Shown here piece by piece: positions 1-12,641 of a stretch of DNA of 64,000 nucleotides. Position 1 is the first letter of the stretch, and every line of letters begins with the position of its first letter. The notes under the pieces were generated by a model that did no database searches, had not been told where the DNA came from, and worked only from the letters and a program-made list of their open reading frames with translations. Made by a program: the position numbers and the translations under genes. The stretch comes from Costus lasius (taxonomy: Eukaryota; Streptophyta; Magnoliopsida; Zingiberales; Costaceae), in NCBI GenBank assembly GCA_027563935.2, contig CM050453.2, forward strand, positions 12,604,001 to 12,668,000, in the 5' to 3' direction.

Positions 1-192
1 ACATGGTTTGTATTTCACGCTATGATACTTGTTTATGCAAATGAATGATAGTCTGTTTTCTTTGTGTAAAAATTCAATCATAAAAGTTCTGGAAGTACAG
101 GGTAGATGAGGATTAAAAAAAATAGATTTCAGTTAGTTTGTCATCGTGGTTTAGTGGTTTCATACTTTGTCTGCGTCTTGGTGTTTGTTCAA
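1..192. repeat. Inverted copy of 48860-49054 (duplicated MetRS intron)
   Basis: Reads as the reverse complement of 48860-49054 with a few substitutions and small indels in an A-run. Similarity stops at 192/48860, exactly where the Athila-like element begins in the other copy. The two MetRS pieces therefore overlap only in this intron, showing that they are two copies and not one gene simply cut in two. Confidence 0.85.
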
Positions 193-1770
193 CTATGAAA
201 TAAGTAGGAAGATTCAAAATTGCAATTACCATATTACTTGCTATTAACAAGTGTCATATTTGTCATCCCACTTCCAGGTATGGAGTGTGTCATTGTGAAT
301 AGATTGCATACCAAAGTATTTATGATGGTTCGAGGCATCGAAAATTTTTTATATTAGGTAGAGGCCCATTTTTGATCGAAGTCATCAAATATGCAGAATT
401 TTGTTTTTGTTGGACTCTTCCTTTACTTGACCAAATGCCCTTCGCTTGAAAGCCACTGAAAATGAAGAATTCTAGTTTTTGCTGGATTGTACTATGATAT
501 TGGATCTGAGATTTGAGATGAGTTGCTGATTGGAACAAGGAGCATGGTAGTTTCCAGAAAGTTGACCATCCTTTTAGAGGATATGATACTATGGTATTCA
601 AGCTCATGCAAATATTTAAGTTACATCAGTGCGGTCTTTGTTCATTTTTGTGGGTACAAATGAGATGCTATCCACCTAAGTGCATATTTGTATAAAAAAT
701 GTGAACCTAATGAAGTCAAGTTTGTAATCTCATCCCTGTGGTCCATAATTGCTAGGTCTTTTTCACCTATAATGCGTCACATTATTAGTTTTTGTTCTGT
801 TTTAAAAAAGTCAAAATTAAATGGCGCCAAAATTTGATCCGAGTTAAATGGCTTACTTTGTTACTAGGAGCCTCTATGCTAAAAACGTATTCTAGGAACA
901 AATGAATTTTATGAATTATCACATGTACATCCATCATCATGATCAGTGTAAATACCTTGCGCTCACATGGTTGTCACAGGGATGGATGGTACTTGGATTG
1001 TCTCCAGCACTAGGTAGACATCTTCATTTTATGAATCTTTGCCTTGCGTGCTTAAGTTTCTTAAGATGGTCATATCACATTGGATGTCGGTCTTTTTGTT
1101 TTTTTAACCATCTTGGGATTCTATCTTAACTTGACTTTAGCTAAATTTGCCCTCTTGTCCTCAAGAGTCACATTGTCTTTGTTAAATTTTCTGATGCACC
1201 TTGAGGATTTGATAATGAAATGTTGATTTAGAAGTGTGATTGATCCAATTCCACCAGATCTAATTTAAGTGCATTGCTAGTGAAGGTTTTCCATCCGATA
1301 ACCTGTTTTCATGTCTCATTAACATTTTTCAATTTGGTGGGAAGCCGTATGTAAACTATGAGAGAATTCTAGTGTTTAGAGAGCGGCTTTAAATTTATTA
1401 GGGCCTGACCGACAAATACAAAAAAAAATCTAGAAAATTGTTGGAGACAAGCTCCAAATACCTAGAATTATTTAGTATTCAACTCATCTCGACGAATCAG
1501 ATGGTTTGCTATAAAAATGACATGATTATCATAGCCCATTGGACGTGTAAATGCTAGTATTTATTTAGATTTTTGCTCATGAAGAAATTTGATACATTAT
1601 TTTTCTCTCCATTTATCATTATTCCTCATAAATCAATTTTTAACTTTAAGAATAGCTATTTTTTACTCTAGTAAAATATCATGTTTGAACAGTAGTTTAG
1701 TGCCTTTACTAGCTAGCAAGTCTCAGAAACATCACATAATATAATATTCTGTTCACTATTTTCCTCACAG
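1..1770 (+). other. Intron 8-equivalent of the MetRS gene
   Basis: The first ~192 bases match, inverted, the intron that follows the exon ending ...FIAKLE in the minus-strand MetRS copy (donor at 49100). So the window opens inside an intron, and the preceding exon is expected about 45-50 bases before position 1. The acceptor is TTCCTCACAG at 1761-1770. From 193 to 1770 the intron holds AT-rich sequence with no coding or mobile feature I recognise. Confidence 0.75.
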
Positions 1771-4700
1771 GAGCAGGATACGGTTCAATTATTCCAGATG
1801 CTCCAAATGCACAATCACATGTGTTAACGAATGATTTAGGAGAAAAAATTGGAAAATTGGTTGACCAATATATTGATGCAATGGAAAAGGTAATTTTGTA
1901 ATACCTGGATTTTACTAAAATACTGACGCTCTCGTGCACGCCATTTGGTGGTGTGTTTTTTTAGTTATGCCTTGAGTCAGTGACTACATAAAATGTTGTC
2001 CTATTGTTTGCAGGTTAAACTAAAACAAGGTCTAAAAATTGCAATGAGCATATCTAGTGAAGGAAATGCATATCTGCAAGTAGGTTGCCTTTTATTTTAT
2101 TTCTTATGTAAGTTTTTCTACAAATAGGATCTCTTACTATTATTGCTTTTCTTTACATAGGAGAGCCAGTTCTGGAAGCTTTACAAAGAAGATCCATCAT
2201 CTTGTGCCATTGTGCTGAAGACTTCTGTTGGACTTGTCTACCTTCTTGCATGTTTGTTGGAACCATTCATGCCTTCTTTTTCAATTGAAGTAAATGATTA
2301 GTGCCTACTTCTTATTCCATCCTTCTTAACTTTCATCAGTAAAGTTCTAATAAGCATCTTAATATCTTTTTTTTGGCATGCTAGGTTCTAAAGCAACTCA
2401 ATTTATCTCCAGAGACGAATATCTCTTTTAGTGATGAGAAAGGAGAGACTGGTAAGGCAAGAAGACCTTGGGATTTCTTGCCATCTGTCCACCATATAGG
2501 GAAACCTGAGCCGTTATTTAAGGAATTGGTGTGTATTGATTCTGATTATCAGGCTATTTTTGAATTATATTACCATTTATTCAGCTCTTAATTGAATGCT
2601 CAACTGTGCAGAAAGATGAAGTAGAGTCTTTCAGGTTGAAATTTGCAGGTAGTCAAGCTGATAGACTTGTAAAAGCAGAAGCTGATCCAAGTAAAGTTGC
2701 CGAGCAACTAAAAAATACAAAGATAGCAGGTGCTAAATTTTTTGGTGTTAAGAATTCTGCCATTTGTTACTACATAAATTTTAGAGAGTCTAATTGAGGC
2801 TCATTGCTCATGGGATAAAGCAGCACCTTATTGTGGAGAAGAAAAAATTTTAGACAGTAGAGCAGTATGCTAATGAATATAACAGGGTATAGTGAAAGGT
2901 TGTTGGGGTTACATTGTGGGTTTACTGAGGTATACAACTCAAAATTTCTTTAGGAATTAAGTGGACCAGGTTTTAAACAATGATACAATGAAACGTTGCA
3001 AGGGTTGGCAAGGTAAGGTAATTCACATTAGTGACACGAGCAGGCTTAATACAATAATAATGGATTTGATGTCTTCTAGTTTGATTAGTGAATAGTGATA
3101 TGTCCTTAACAAGTTTAATAGGTAAACAAGATTCACGTACCCAGTACCCACTAGTGTTATGAGCTTTGGTTATAAAGTGTGATTTACTTGTCTACTTTAA
3201 TTTCATGCCACAAGTTTATGGGTTATTTGTTTTATTTACACATGTTCAGTTGACCAGATAAACTGAGATTGCATGGGTTTGGCTAAGGTAATGATAACAG
3301 TGCATTATTGGTTTGAAACTCTCCTGGTTTTCACATAAAGTTATAATCAAGAAATGGAAAACTGCTCAAATCACCGGTATAGTTGGTTTGTCTTGGTCCT
3401 GCCATATACCGGTACCGGTACATGGTCAGCACTAGTGACATAGGAATATATATAGATTTTTGGAACCGATTGGTCCCTTTGGTACTACATTAGTGCCACT
3501 GTTGTACTGCTGGTACATACGAGTTCGAGTATGGATTGATACCATGGTATTTGAAACCTTGGTTATAATAGGTTTAAGATTGTTTCTTTTAATAATAAAT
3601 TGAACCCGATATAGTTTTTTTTTACTTTAGTTTTTGAAATAGTGATTAGAATCTGATCTCATAATCTTATTATTGTTCAAACCCTAGAAAACTGATAGGA
3701 GCTAAAAAAAAACTGAGTTTTATTCTTCTTATTTGGGTTGCAGTTTTGAAAACCATTTTGGACCATCTAGAACAGATGGTACATACTCATCTGGTACTAA
3801 ATGTATAGGTTTCAAGCAATACTGACCGGTATTAATTGTCAGTATATATTGATCTAACATTGACCTGGGATTGAAAACTTTGGTTTGGATTACCTAGTGT
3901 TCCTCTACTTATTTTGTATGCCCTTCAATTTTTTAGGAAATGCAAAGAAACAACAGAACAAAGCTTATGGTAATTCACAAAAGAAGGCCGCTGAAACGGA
4001 AATATCCGTTTCAAAACTTGACATACGCGTTGGTCTCATCAAGAAAGTTCAGAAACATCGAGACGCCGATTCACTTTATGTAGAAGAAATTGACGTAGGA
4101 GAAGAATCACCTCGAACAGTTGTTAGTGGTCTGGTGAACTACATCCCTCTTGAGGAAATGCAGGTTTGTTGTTGCTCCTGCCCAATCTCTCTTCTGTTTT
4201 GGTTTGAATTTTTGTTTATTCCACTACATCCACTTTTGTAGAACCGGAAAGTTTGCGTCCTCTGTAACTTGAAGCCTGTAACCATGCGCGGTATCAAGTC
4301 ACATGCAATGGTCTTGGCTGCCTCAGATGCTGAGCACACTAAAGTAAGAAATATCCGTTATTTTTATATCCTAAACAAATGGTAGGAGAGCATCATCATG
4401 ACGCTTCTGGCATTTGTTATTCCTGCACTAGGTCAATTTTATATCTGCTTATTGTGATGCCCATCTCAATTGTGTTTGATTCTTCATTTCTTCGAGTTCA
4501 ATAAAATATATCTGTTCATTAACTAAAAACTAGTGCGTTCAATTTGATTTCAGGTTGAATTAGTAGACCCGCCTTCATCAGCTGTGGTGGGTGAGCGAGT
4601 AACCTTTCCTGGATACCCGGGCGAGGCTGACGGCGTCTTAAATGCCAAAAGCAAAGTTTGGGAAAAGGTACAGGTAGATTTGCTGACCAACACAGAGTTG

Positions 4701-4784
4701 GTGGTCTGTTACAAGGATGTGCCCTTCACTACATCTGCTGGAGTCTGCAAAGTCGCATCTATTGCTAATGGATCCGTAAGGTAG
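1771..4784 (+). CDS. Methionine--tRNA ligase, cytosolic, C-terminal exons (partial gene, 5' part outside window)
   Basis: Charges tRNA-Met with methionine in the cytosol. Seven exons with GT-AG borders read in one frame: 1771-1889, 2014-2079, 2161-2289, 2385-2528, 2612-2729, 3937-4163, 4242-4343 and 4554-4784 (eight segments if the 66-nt exon is counted separately), ending in TAG at 4782-4784. The first five encode the alpha-helical anticodon-binding region (for example [26 protein letters not shown]). A Lys/Gln-rich linker (KKQQNK) follows. The last three encode an EMAPII/Arc1p-like tRNA-binding domain ([62 protein letters not shown]), the arrangement known from rice MetRS. I see no stop or frameshift, so this copy looks functional in the part visible. 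Catalytic exons would lie before position 1. Fragments of the 5' and middle exons of other copies occur at 13.5, 17.0 and 49-52 kb. Confidence 0.93.
3340..3860. repeat. ACCGGTAC-rich dispersed repeat inside MetRS intron
   Basis: Contains ATACCGGTACCGGTACATGG near 3404-3423 and further 'tggtac' and 'accggta' motifs to about 3840. It is flanked by 'gaaaaccttgg'-like phrases that also border related stretches at 10270-10610, 10660-11050, 54230-54310 and 59200-59570. It sits in the 1.2 kb intron between 2730 and 3936. It is probably a short non-autonomous repeat; the family is not identified. Confidence 0.45.
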
Positions 4785-5094
4785 GCAATGTGCCTCATCA
4801 AGCCACACCCATCACAGGCGTTTTTGAACTTATTGTCGACTTCAGAAAGCAACTCGTTAATAGATTAATCTCGATTCATTTAGCTGTGATTTAATATTGA
4901 GAAAAAAAATAATAAGAGTTAATGTATTTGGCATTCTTCCTATTTTGAATTGGAAACGCTTTGTAATCACTAGAAAGTTTGCTTGGCATGTTTAAACAAG
5001 TAAAAGTAGATAGAGAAGGTATTTTTACTTATCCAATTTTAGTACTTGCAGCTGCACATGAGAACTAATCATACAACTGTGAATGTGGAAACAG

Positions 5095-5260
5095 ACTTGG
5101 TCATGCCACCATTGAGCACAATCATTATGACTCAATCTATTAAAAGTTATGCGAAAATATTAAAAGTACATTAGGAGTAATTATGGCGTTTGGTGTAGCT
5201 ATTTGCCTACAGTGTAATGACTCAATCTACTTGGTCATGCCACCATTGAGCACAATCATT
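5095..5260. repeat. Short direct repeat, 32-bp units 134 bp apart
   Basis: The phrase beginning ACTTGGTCATGCCACC and ending in CAATCATT occurs at 5095-5126 and again at 5229-5260. 'TGACTCAATCT' also occurs at both inner edges. This is a small local duplication with no coding content. Confidence 0.8.
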
Positions 5261-7429
5261 TAAGATCTAATCGATTTATAGAATATTTCAGTTCGCCAAA
5301 TGACGTTCCATAGAATGATAATAATAAGCAAAGAAATAATTTGATGAAGTAAACAATTACAAAAGGAAAAGAAAAGGGAAACTGACTATGGAATATAAAA
5401 TATATTGTATTAAATCATCTTGATTTAGTTACAACCAATTTCAATGAACCTACTGATGACAGATTACTCAAACAACTCGTAGTATGGCAATGCATCGTCT
5501 GGCTAATTGCAAACATTTTAGTCGATGATCTCGGAAATGAATTGTTATGGTTAGTATAATCATAAACTAATAGGGTCAGAAACAAAAAAATTTCATTTTG
5601 GACATGTAACTGAAAAAAAAAAGAAAAAGATTATAGTTGAAATATAAACAACAGTTCGTTTAACATCAGAGAAAAATACTTTAATTGCTATATCTATACT
5701 TGGGGAATTTAAGTTACAGAAGCAATGAGCAGAAAGCAAGGTCTCTGTCACGACTCATGTGGGGTCAAATGCTGCACTGGAAAAGCAGCAAGATTGATCA
5801 TGAATTCGTGATCCATCATCATAAATGCGATACTTCTTGTTGATGCTCCAGACGCGGAGGTGCATCATTTAATCCACATGTTATAGTTATTCCTTTCTGC
5901 TTCATTGCCTAATGACATAATGAAAGAACTCATAAGGACAAACCCCGTCCAAAAAAGTCAAGGATAGATCACATCTTAGGAGATATATGGGTAAGATTTC
6001 TTATAAAGGGTCTTTATCAAAACTCCAGTTGCAGCCTCACAAGTGTTTCTTATGGTAGTCACCAAGTGGCATGTGTCATTATAGTAAGTGTCATCAACAT
6101 GGCATTCTAAAAGAGTTCACATGTTTTCTTAAAGGTATCCTTCATCTTCATGACATTGTAAATGAGCTTCTGTGTTTCAATATATTGAGGACGCTATGAG
6201 TACCAGCATACTATAAACACTTTTCCAAATTTCCATATAACCTTTTCATTGTTGTATTGGCTCCCTTTAGCCAAATAAGGGATTTATTAACTTCCATCTT
6301 CTACTACCAAAAAGTGTTTCCTGAACTATCATAATTAAGAATGGTGAAATTAAACTAAACCTCAAGTCTAAATTCTATGACATTTTAAAGTGTAATCTTG
6401 TGCCCAAGACTAATATTAATGATAATATCCCCTTTTATTTAGTTGCTAAAACATTCTTAATTCACATCAACACTTGAATCGTATCATTGTAAAAATGATA
6501 AATATCAGTATGGGGCATGACATAGAAAGAAGCTTCAATGACATTGATTCATCTTTCTACCAATAAATTTATAGCGTCATTTGTTATTAGAGGACCAACA
6601 TCACTATCCATTTATCTTCCTTTTTTGGTTACAATATTTCCTTCCTTTTGAGTCTTAATTGAATAACCAATAATTCTTAATTATATGTTCCTTATTGTAG
6701 CAGATCTAGTATTCATCATTTCTTCTGCATGTTGACTTGATTTTAGTAACTTTCATCTAATTTCTTCATTGAAAAAGCTTGGTGTAACTAAGATCATAAT
6801 CACATTGCTAACATGTACTATATTGTTAAAGGATACAACTAACACACTCAATTTACTGAAAGAGAACTCAACAACCAGAAAACTTGCATAACCATCTTTA
6901 ATTGAAGTTAATCGGTTGATGATGACTTGTGTAATTCAAATACTTTTCGATCTATACAGCTTCCTTACAATATAAATTCACCAGCTTTCTAGTGAGAAAA
7001 GCTTTTTTTTTTTTTTTTTTTTGACATAGACAAGTTAAGTAATGAGAGTGGAGTTTGATCCCAAGACCTTGTTATTAACAACAAAGGAGCTTTAGCGAGA
7101 AAAGCTTAATTATGCAGTCTTCCTCACAAATAGGTCTTGTAATATGACTATTTTTTTGCTCCAGCCACATTTGGTGGTTGTTTTTTTTTGGGTTTAGTTT
7201 CACTTCCAACCACAAACAAGCATTTATAAGAGATCTTTCACCTTGACTTTTCAAATAAGTTTGTTTCTGTATTGAGAACAATCATCCTACTAACAACCTC
7301 CACGATTAACACAAGTGAATAAGAATTAGTTCTACCATTACAAGGATTTTAAGCAATTCCTGAACTTCATTTATGCATTTAATATTATTCTAGTAATATT
7401 GATGCAAATTATATCAAAGTAAATCACAA

Positions 7430-8100
7430 AAATCAATACACAATAAAAACATTAAGGTTTAATGTGAAAAATCTCCTCAAAAGTGGGTTAAAAACCGTAC
7501 TAGCAAGCTACAACATTTTCTATTATGAATTAGCTATATAAGGTCACTTTACAAACTAAGATTTCATCAAACAAAAATGTAGAATGGATAAAATAATCTT
7601 CTAGAAGCAATATAGTAAAATTTCATGCCAATCAAATGATAGAATGCTTTTTTTACACCACTCGGAAGGGTTTCAGCCTTTTTAATGGAGGAACTAGGAA
7701 GAACCTTCTCACACCACTCCCACCCCTCTTTAATTGCTTCAATTGTTGACCCACTCATGTTCTCCTAAAAATCTTCCCACATGCCACATTCTACTTGGGT
7801 TTCACTCAGAATTTTCTTTTGAGAAACTCTCACGAGTTTTTCATATTAACACACAAGTCCTTGCATGATGTAGGGTTGAAGGTGAGAAATAGACGGGGGT
7901 AGAGGGTGATTGTGGGGCATGACCTTCGTTTGTTGATTATATAGATGAAACTACTACTTTTAGCCAAAAAGGGCATGGTACAATCACTTCAAACTATATA
8001 GAGTTATAGACACAACTTGACACCATGCTTGATCTTTTTTGGCCTCCTTCTGTCCCTCAAGGAATCCAAATATATAGTATCAAAAGCACTCGAGCTTTAT
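7430..8100 (+). mobile_element. Possible degenerate copia-type LTR and primer-binding site
   Basis: The phrase around 7436-7500 (attaaggtttaatgtgaaaa and following) resembles a sequence often found in plant retrotransposon LTRs. At 8075-8087 TAGTATCAAAAGC followed by ACTCGAG resembles a mutated tRNA-iMet primer-binding site (normally TGGTATCAGAGC). No second LTR or pol frame is recognisable, so this would be a decayed 5' end at most. Confidence 0.25.
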
Positions 8101-8648
8101 CTTTCTGTTATACATGTAGGTGAATCCAGAGCTCATATTCATTGCTGAAGTTGGCTGTTCATTCTAGTGCTTCCTACTATCAAGGATCATATTTTGGGTG
8201 AATAATAGAAATAGCTACAGCATCCACCAACATGAAATTGACTTTATTCTCACTCTTAGGCCTTCATCAAGGATTGAAGAACTAACATCGACCAAGAGTG
8301 GCTAGCAGTGAAGAACCAATGAGGATGAAGTGGCGATGAAAAATCCTAACTAGACTGTTGTGAAGAGGAGTGATGTTTCTCCTTAAGTCACTCTTAATTG
8401 GACCTTACTGTTGGTACTCACCAAGCAAACACCATGCGTGCTGCAACAGTAGTGGTAGGGTTGCAGAATGGATCAAAATATGTGTTTGATTTTAATGATG
8501 TTGATTACTTTCCTGCCTAGACCTTTTTCCTTTTTATTGTCATTCTCTTCTTCAACACAACGGAAGGGTGGTGGGTAATGGCACACCCTCTAACTTTTGT
8601 GGTTCCCTCTTAATGCCTCTTGTATGCACAAACAAGTAGTGGTCTTAA

Positions 8649-8668
8649 CCCACCCACCCACCCACCCA
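8649..8668. repeat. (CCCA)n microsatellite
   Basis: About five CCCA/CCAC tetranucleotide units in a row. Confidence 0.8.
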
Positions 8669-9270
8669 ACATATAAACTATGTAATTGGACACAAATAAA
8701 CAAGAAACTGATAGCTGTTTATGAACCTCTCCCACAAATAAGCAGAAATTTTACCCTCGCATGCATATTTATGTTGATTGGTGCATGAGTGCATCAATGT
8801 ACATATGGATATGTAATACTTAGCTACTCATGACTCTCCCCTTTGATCGCATTAATAATTACTTATTGCCATATGCAAATTGACAAACTAAACATACAAG
8901 GACAAGTTGTGGTTAGATATTTGTGTGCTACCTTCTCACATACTCAAATAGATAAGACTTTTATGTGTAACAAACACCTGTCATTTGCAAACTACAGGGG
9001 TGTATGAAACTGAAGGTTACATCAAGTTTACGATATTGAGCTTAAGGGGTAATGTTAGACTTATTATATAATTGAGTTAATACCCATATGGTCAATTCAA
9101 TATCATATATTTCCCTAACCTTTTTATGGATGAAGTTTGCATATGCACACTACCCTTGGTATGAGTGCACCAATTCTTTCCATTCCACTAGGTAAAATTA
9201 ACTAAACCTTTGCAATGAGAAAACTATTGTTCCCTTTACCTGTTGATTTCATTGTATACCATTTGGTTAA

Positions 9271-11680
9271 CTACTTGCCATAGTTCTGATGCTTCTTTGA
9301 GAAGTTATACATAGCCATCACAATACCACCATAATTCATGGATCTATGTGAACCCATATGCCTGGAAAAATTAGAATGAAGTGGTAATTCAAGTGGATGT
9401 AATAGTAGTGCTTAAAGCAACTATAGTTAGTGAAACATGCATAGGAATGTACCTCTGAAACATTTAGATTCCAAACAATCAATGGTAGCAAAGTTGAATA
9501 TCTCAGTTCAATATCACAAAAGTAATACTGCTCAATAGCAAGTATGAACAAATATAACAAATTCATGTAGTTAAGCAGTTTTTTCCACAAGCAGGAAGAT
9601 GTATAATCATAGTCTTTGAGATCAAGTGAAAAAATATTGTTATTTCGAGAAAAGATTTGGTCCAAATAGGAATTGGAGAATTTGACTCTCCACAAATCAG
9701 AAGACTAATTGACCAAAAGAAATGGCACCTAGTACTCAGTCAACTATGTTTAATACTCTTCTACCATATTCTACATAACTAGTTTGCTATCTTTTAGACC
9801 ATAGAAAATGAATTTTCTTTATATAACATTCCCAAATATCCAGAGTTTAACATAAACAAACATGCTTTGATACATTGATATTCTCAAACTTACCAAGTTT
9901 AACTACTTCACTAAACTTCTTACCTATAAAACTAAAATGACTGTTGTATACATGATAAAAGAAGAATCTGTTAGAGAGAAAGTGAAACACAACCCCAAAA
10001 ACTCTACCCAATATCTTGAACATGTCCTGAAGGCTGAAAAATAATCATGGCAAAGCAGTAATCAATTCGTAAGTCTTTGTATTGAATATGGAAGCATATC
10101 AGTTCAATCACAGTGCATTGTAAAATATTATTGGTTTGACCAAAAACACATAAAAAAACACTAACTTGGTAGTATTATGATGTAACATTCATTGCTACTT
10201 ATGTTCTTTGACCGTTGCTAGGTGGTACAAGTCATTAAATCCTCAACATTAGAAAATGCAACACCACTAACCAAGATTTTTAAAATCGGTCCGAACTGAT
10301 TGGTTTTTCCAGTTCGTACCAGTCCGGTGAAGGTCTAGACCGGACCATGGAAACGGAATAGTGGATCGAGCGGCAGCGGGAGAAGGAGAAGGAGAAGGAG
10401 AAAAAGAGAAGAGGAAGGCGAGCGCGAGAGACGAGGTTCTTCTTCCCCTTCTTTCTCTTCCTTTTCGTCTTTCTTCTTTTTTTCTTCTACTGCTCCACCC
10501 ACTGCTCCGCCCGATTCCACTAGATTTTTGTCTGGTATGACTGGTATGTACCCGTCCAACCGCAACTAGTACATCCGGTTAGACTAGATCTTCAAACATT
10601 GCCACTAACCCTTGAATTGAGCACACAACTTGAAAATCAATCCTTGGTCAAGGTTTAAAAAATATCATTGTTTAGACCAATATTTTAAAAACCTATCCGT
10701 TTCGGTCGGTTTTCTTGATTTGTATGATGAGGGACCGGTAGTGGAACCGAGTAGAAAAAGCAAAACCGAGTAGCGGAAAAGGAAGGAGAAGGAAAAGAAG
10801 GGGAAGTAGAGGAAGGAGAAGGGGGTTCTGTTGGCGGACATGAGTGGCAGAGATGGTCACGAGCAGTGGAGTGGTCGTGAGCGGGTGGGCGGACGTGGAG
10901 GCTGATGCCACTGGTATCACCTAATTTTTTTCTTCTTCGTCTTTTTTTCTCTTCTTCTTCTTCTTCTTTCTTCTTCTTCTTCTCCACCCAGTTCTGCCCA
11001 GTTTTTATCCGGTACATACCAGTCCGGACCAACTTTTTGAACCTTGGTTTAGAGTATTATAGTTATAAAAATTATTGCCATAATATTTTTTTTGTTTATT
11101 TATCTTCTACTTTCTTATTATTTACCTTTCTTAGCATAAAATTTCATGATAAAACATGATGTAAAGTACCAATCATACATTGCACCGGTCATGGCTCTAC
11201 CACTATATACCAGCCAAGCGTACTGACCCATAGGATGCTAATATTATAGTATAATAATGGTAGTATAACCCAATATACTCGTGATCAGTGTAGTAGATTA
11301 TGCTTGAATCTGTATTTTAAACACTGATAAGAAATAACTGTAGATTAGAAAGTACAGCAGATAACAAATTGTGCACAATGTAAGAGATTTTACAAATTCA
11401 CTACAGCTAAATTACGGCAATGGAACTTACACAATCTGTGTAGCGTAGCCTCCATGCAGGAATCCTAAATGGCATCTTACAGCTCCATATACAAGAAGTT
11501 CAGGTTCAGGTCCTCCATAACCTATGCAGAAAGTTCAGTTTAACTTGCACCACTGCAAGATAATTAATGAATGAAAGACGATATCTCAATGATTTATATG
11601 AATACCTATTGCTTTCAGGGCATTGGTTACTTCAGATTCTGTAATGGTTGGTTCTGAGCTATTATAACAAATCGTGTCCT
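9271..11680 (-). CDS. LEW1/NUS1-like cis-prenyltransferase accessory subunit, C-terminal exons
   Basis: NUS1/NgBR/LEW1 proteins pair with a cis-prenyltransferase at the ER to make dehydrodolichyl diphosphate for protein glycosylation. Three minus-strand exons with GT-AG borders can be joined: 11606-11680 (EPTITESEVTNALKAIG), 11431-11521 (GGPEPELLVYG, then VRCHLGF) and 9271-9361 (HMGSHRSMNYGGI, then FSKKHQNYGK and stop TAG at 9271-9273). The 2.07 kb last intron holds two purine-rich repeats. The family usually reads RCHLGFPAWRLRYTEIV at the second exon's end; here it reads RCHLGFLHGGYATQIV. This is explained by a 1-nt loss and a 2-nt loss about 25 nt apart, so the frame is restored one residue shorter. 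Upstream exons are not recognisable: sequence to ~11940 continues and is duplicated at 32.1-32.4 kb. The gene could be expressed but altered, or a young pseudogene. Confidence 0.72.
10270..11050. repeat. Two adjacent ACCGG/purine-tract repeats in LEW1-like intron
   Basis: Unit 1 (about 10270-10610) and unit 2 (about 10660-11050) share an organisation: a 'tttaaaa..cggt' start, 'accagtccgg' phrases, a central GAAGAA/GGAGAA purine or CTTCTT tract, then 'cggtatgtac'-like phrases and 'gaacattgcc/gaaccttgg'. Open frames over the tracts are low-complexity Lys/Glu/Arg or Ser/Phe runs and are not credible genes. A relative lies at 59200-59570. Confidence 0.6.
11160..11400. other. Unassigned sequence beside LEW1-like exon
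   Basis: AT-rich intronic sequence with a short 'gcaccggtcatgg' phrase at about 11182, possibly a scrap of the ACCGGTAC family. Nothing else is recognised. Confidence 0.4.
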
Positions 11681-11689
11681 GCTTATTTA

Positions 11690-12600
11690 GATGCTTTAGA
11701 TTCATATTTCAAACAGTCAAGTACATGATTGTTTCACTTTTTAAACTATGAATGCTGCTCCTCAAAACTACTACTTTTACTTACACTTGCCTTATTGTTC
11801 ATGATCTTGAAGCAATGACTTCTCAATTGCAAGGAGCCCTCCAATTTGCTGTCATAAAGTCAGAAGATTACTGTGTGCTTCGGCAGATATACTGACAAAC
11901 TTTTATCCTGGAGCACTCAGCTATCAGCTCAATCAAGGTAACCTTGAGGGACAAATTAAGGTAACTCTTGGCTGATTGCCATGATTCTGTTAAAAAGATA
12001 AACTAGAGTGGTTGTATTATACTATATTGTATTCATTCATGTGTTTTTTTGATAATGGCTTGGAGATTGGGGTAGGAGAAATGGCAGTTTTGGTGTGCTG
12101 AGTTGTAGATAAGCAGGCTATAGCTATGACTCGAGTGTAACGAGTCAATGTGTATATTAAATTCCATAGCTTTTGCTTTGGGGGTAAATGCTTTCAATTT
12201 GTTGGATGTTTGTGATATAAAAGTATCATAATCTTCTTTTATTGTTCCTATAGCAACACTCTGTTGTAAGCATAAGTTTCATCTATTGCTTTAACATTTT
12301 GTTTTTTTGGTAGTTCTTATCACACTAAAATTTGATGTTTGAAACATATGAAATATTCTCTCATTAATTTTATGTTTTAATGCGTGACTTTTATGAGCTA
12401 TTGAGCATTAATACAGTATTTATATTTATGAGTTATCGTGCATTACGCAGAATGGTTTCTGCTATTTTAGAATCAATTATGAGCCTGCGGAATTAATTTT
12501 AGCCATCGGTCTCGCCTATATATATAGACATCAAGGTGTCTTATTTTCTCTTATTTTCTCATTGTTTTTTTTAAAAAAATCAAACATAAATTCTAACATT
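11690..12600. repeat. R segment, original-position copy (LEW1-like upstream region)
   Basis: This stretch recurs as 14884-15240 (inverted, partial), 15240-15875 (direct, partial) and 31467-32403 (inverted, nearly complete). It starts beside the LEW1-like exon with 'ctaaagcatctaa' and ends at 'aacataaattctaacatt'. The right-hand end also matches both flanks of the retrotransposon at 23457-31461, so it is an empty-site reference for that insertion. Several TATATA runs lie near 12517-12527, but no promoter can be assigned. Confidence 0.85.
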
Positions 12601-12641
12601 AAAGTTATTTGCACTCCTTACGAAAAATCTAAATGAGTTAA

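Larger units (their letters stand above)
4785..9270. other. Intergenic region between MetRS and LEW1-like gene
   Basis: The first few hundred bases are presumably the MetRS 3' UTR, with AATAAGAG/AATAAT-type poly(A)-like signals near 4907-4915. The remainder is AT-rich with short non-conserved open frames, a poly-T run at 7003-7022, a (CCCA)n microsatellite, a short direct repeat and a possible copia remnant (listed separately). I see no other gene. Confidence 0.6.

Noticed and set aside
8649..8668. Possible CRISPR-like or regulatory direct repeats
   Set aside because: A simple CCCA microsatellite; the window is eukaryotic and has no array with spacers.
10335..11159. Lys/Glu/Arg-rich and Phe/Ser-rich small proteins
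   Set aside because: Translations of GAAGAA/CTTCTT tracts in a repeat; not conserved between the two adjacent copies.
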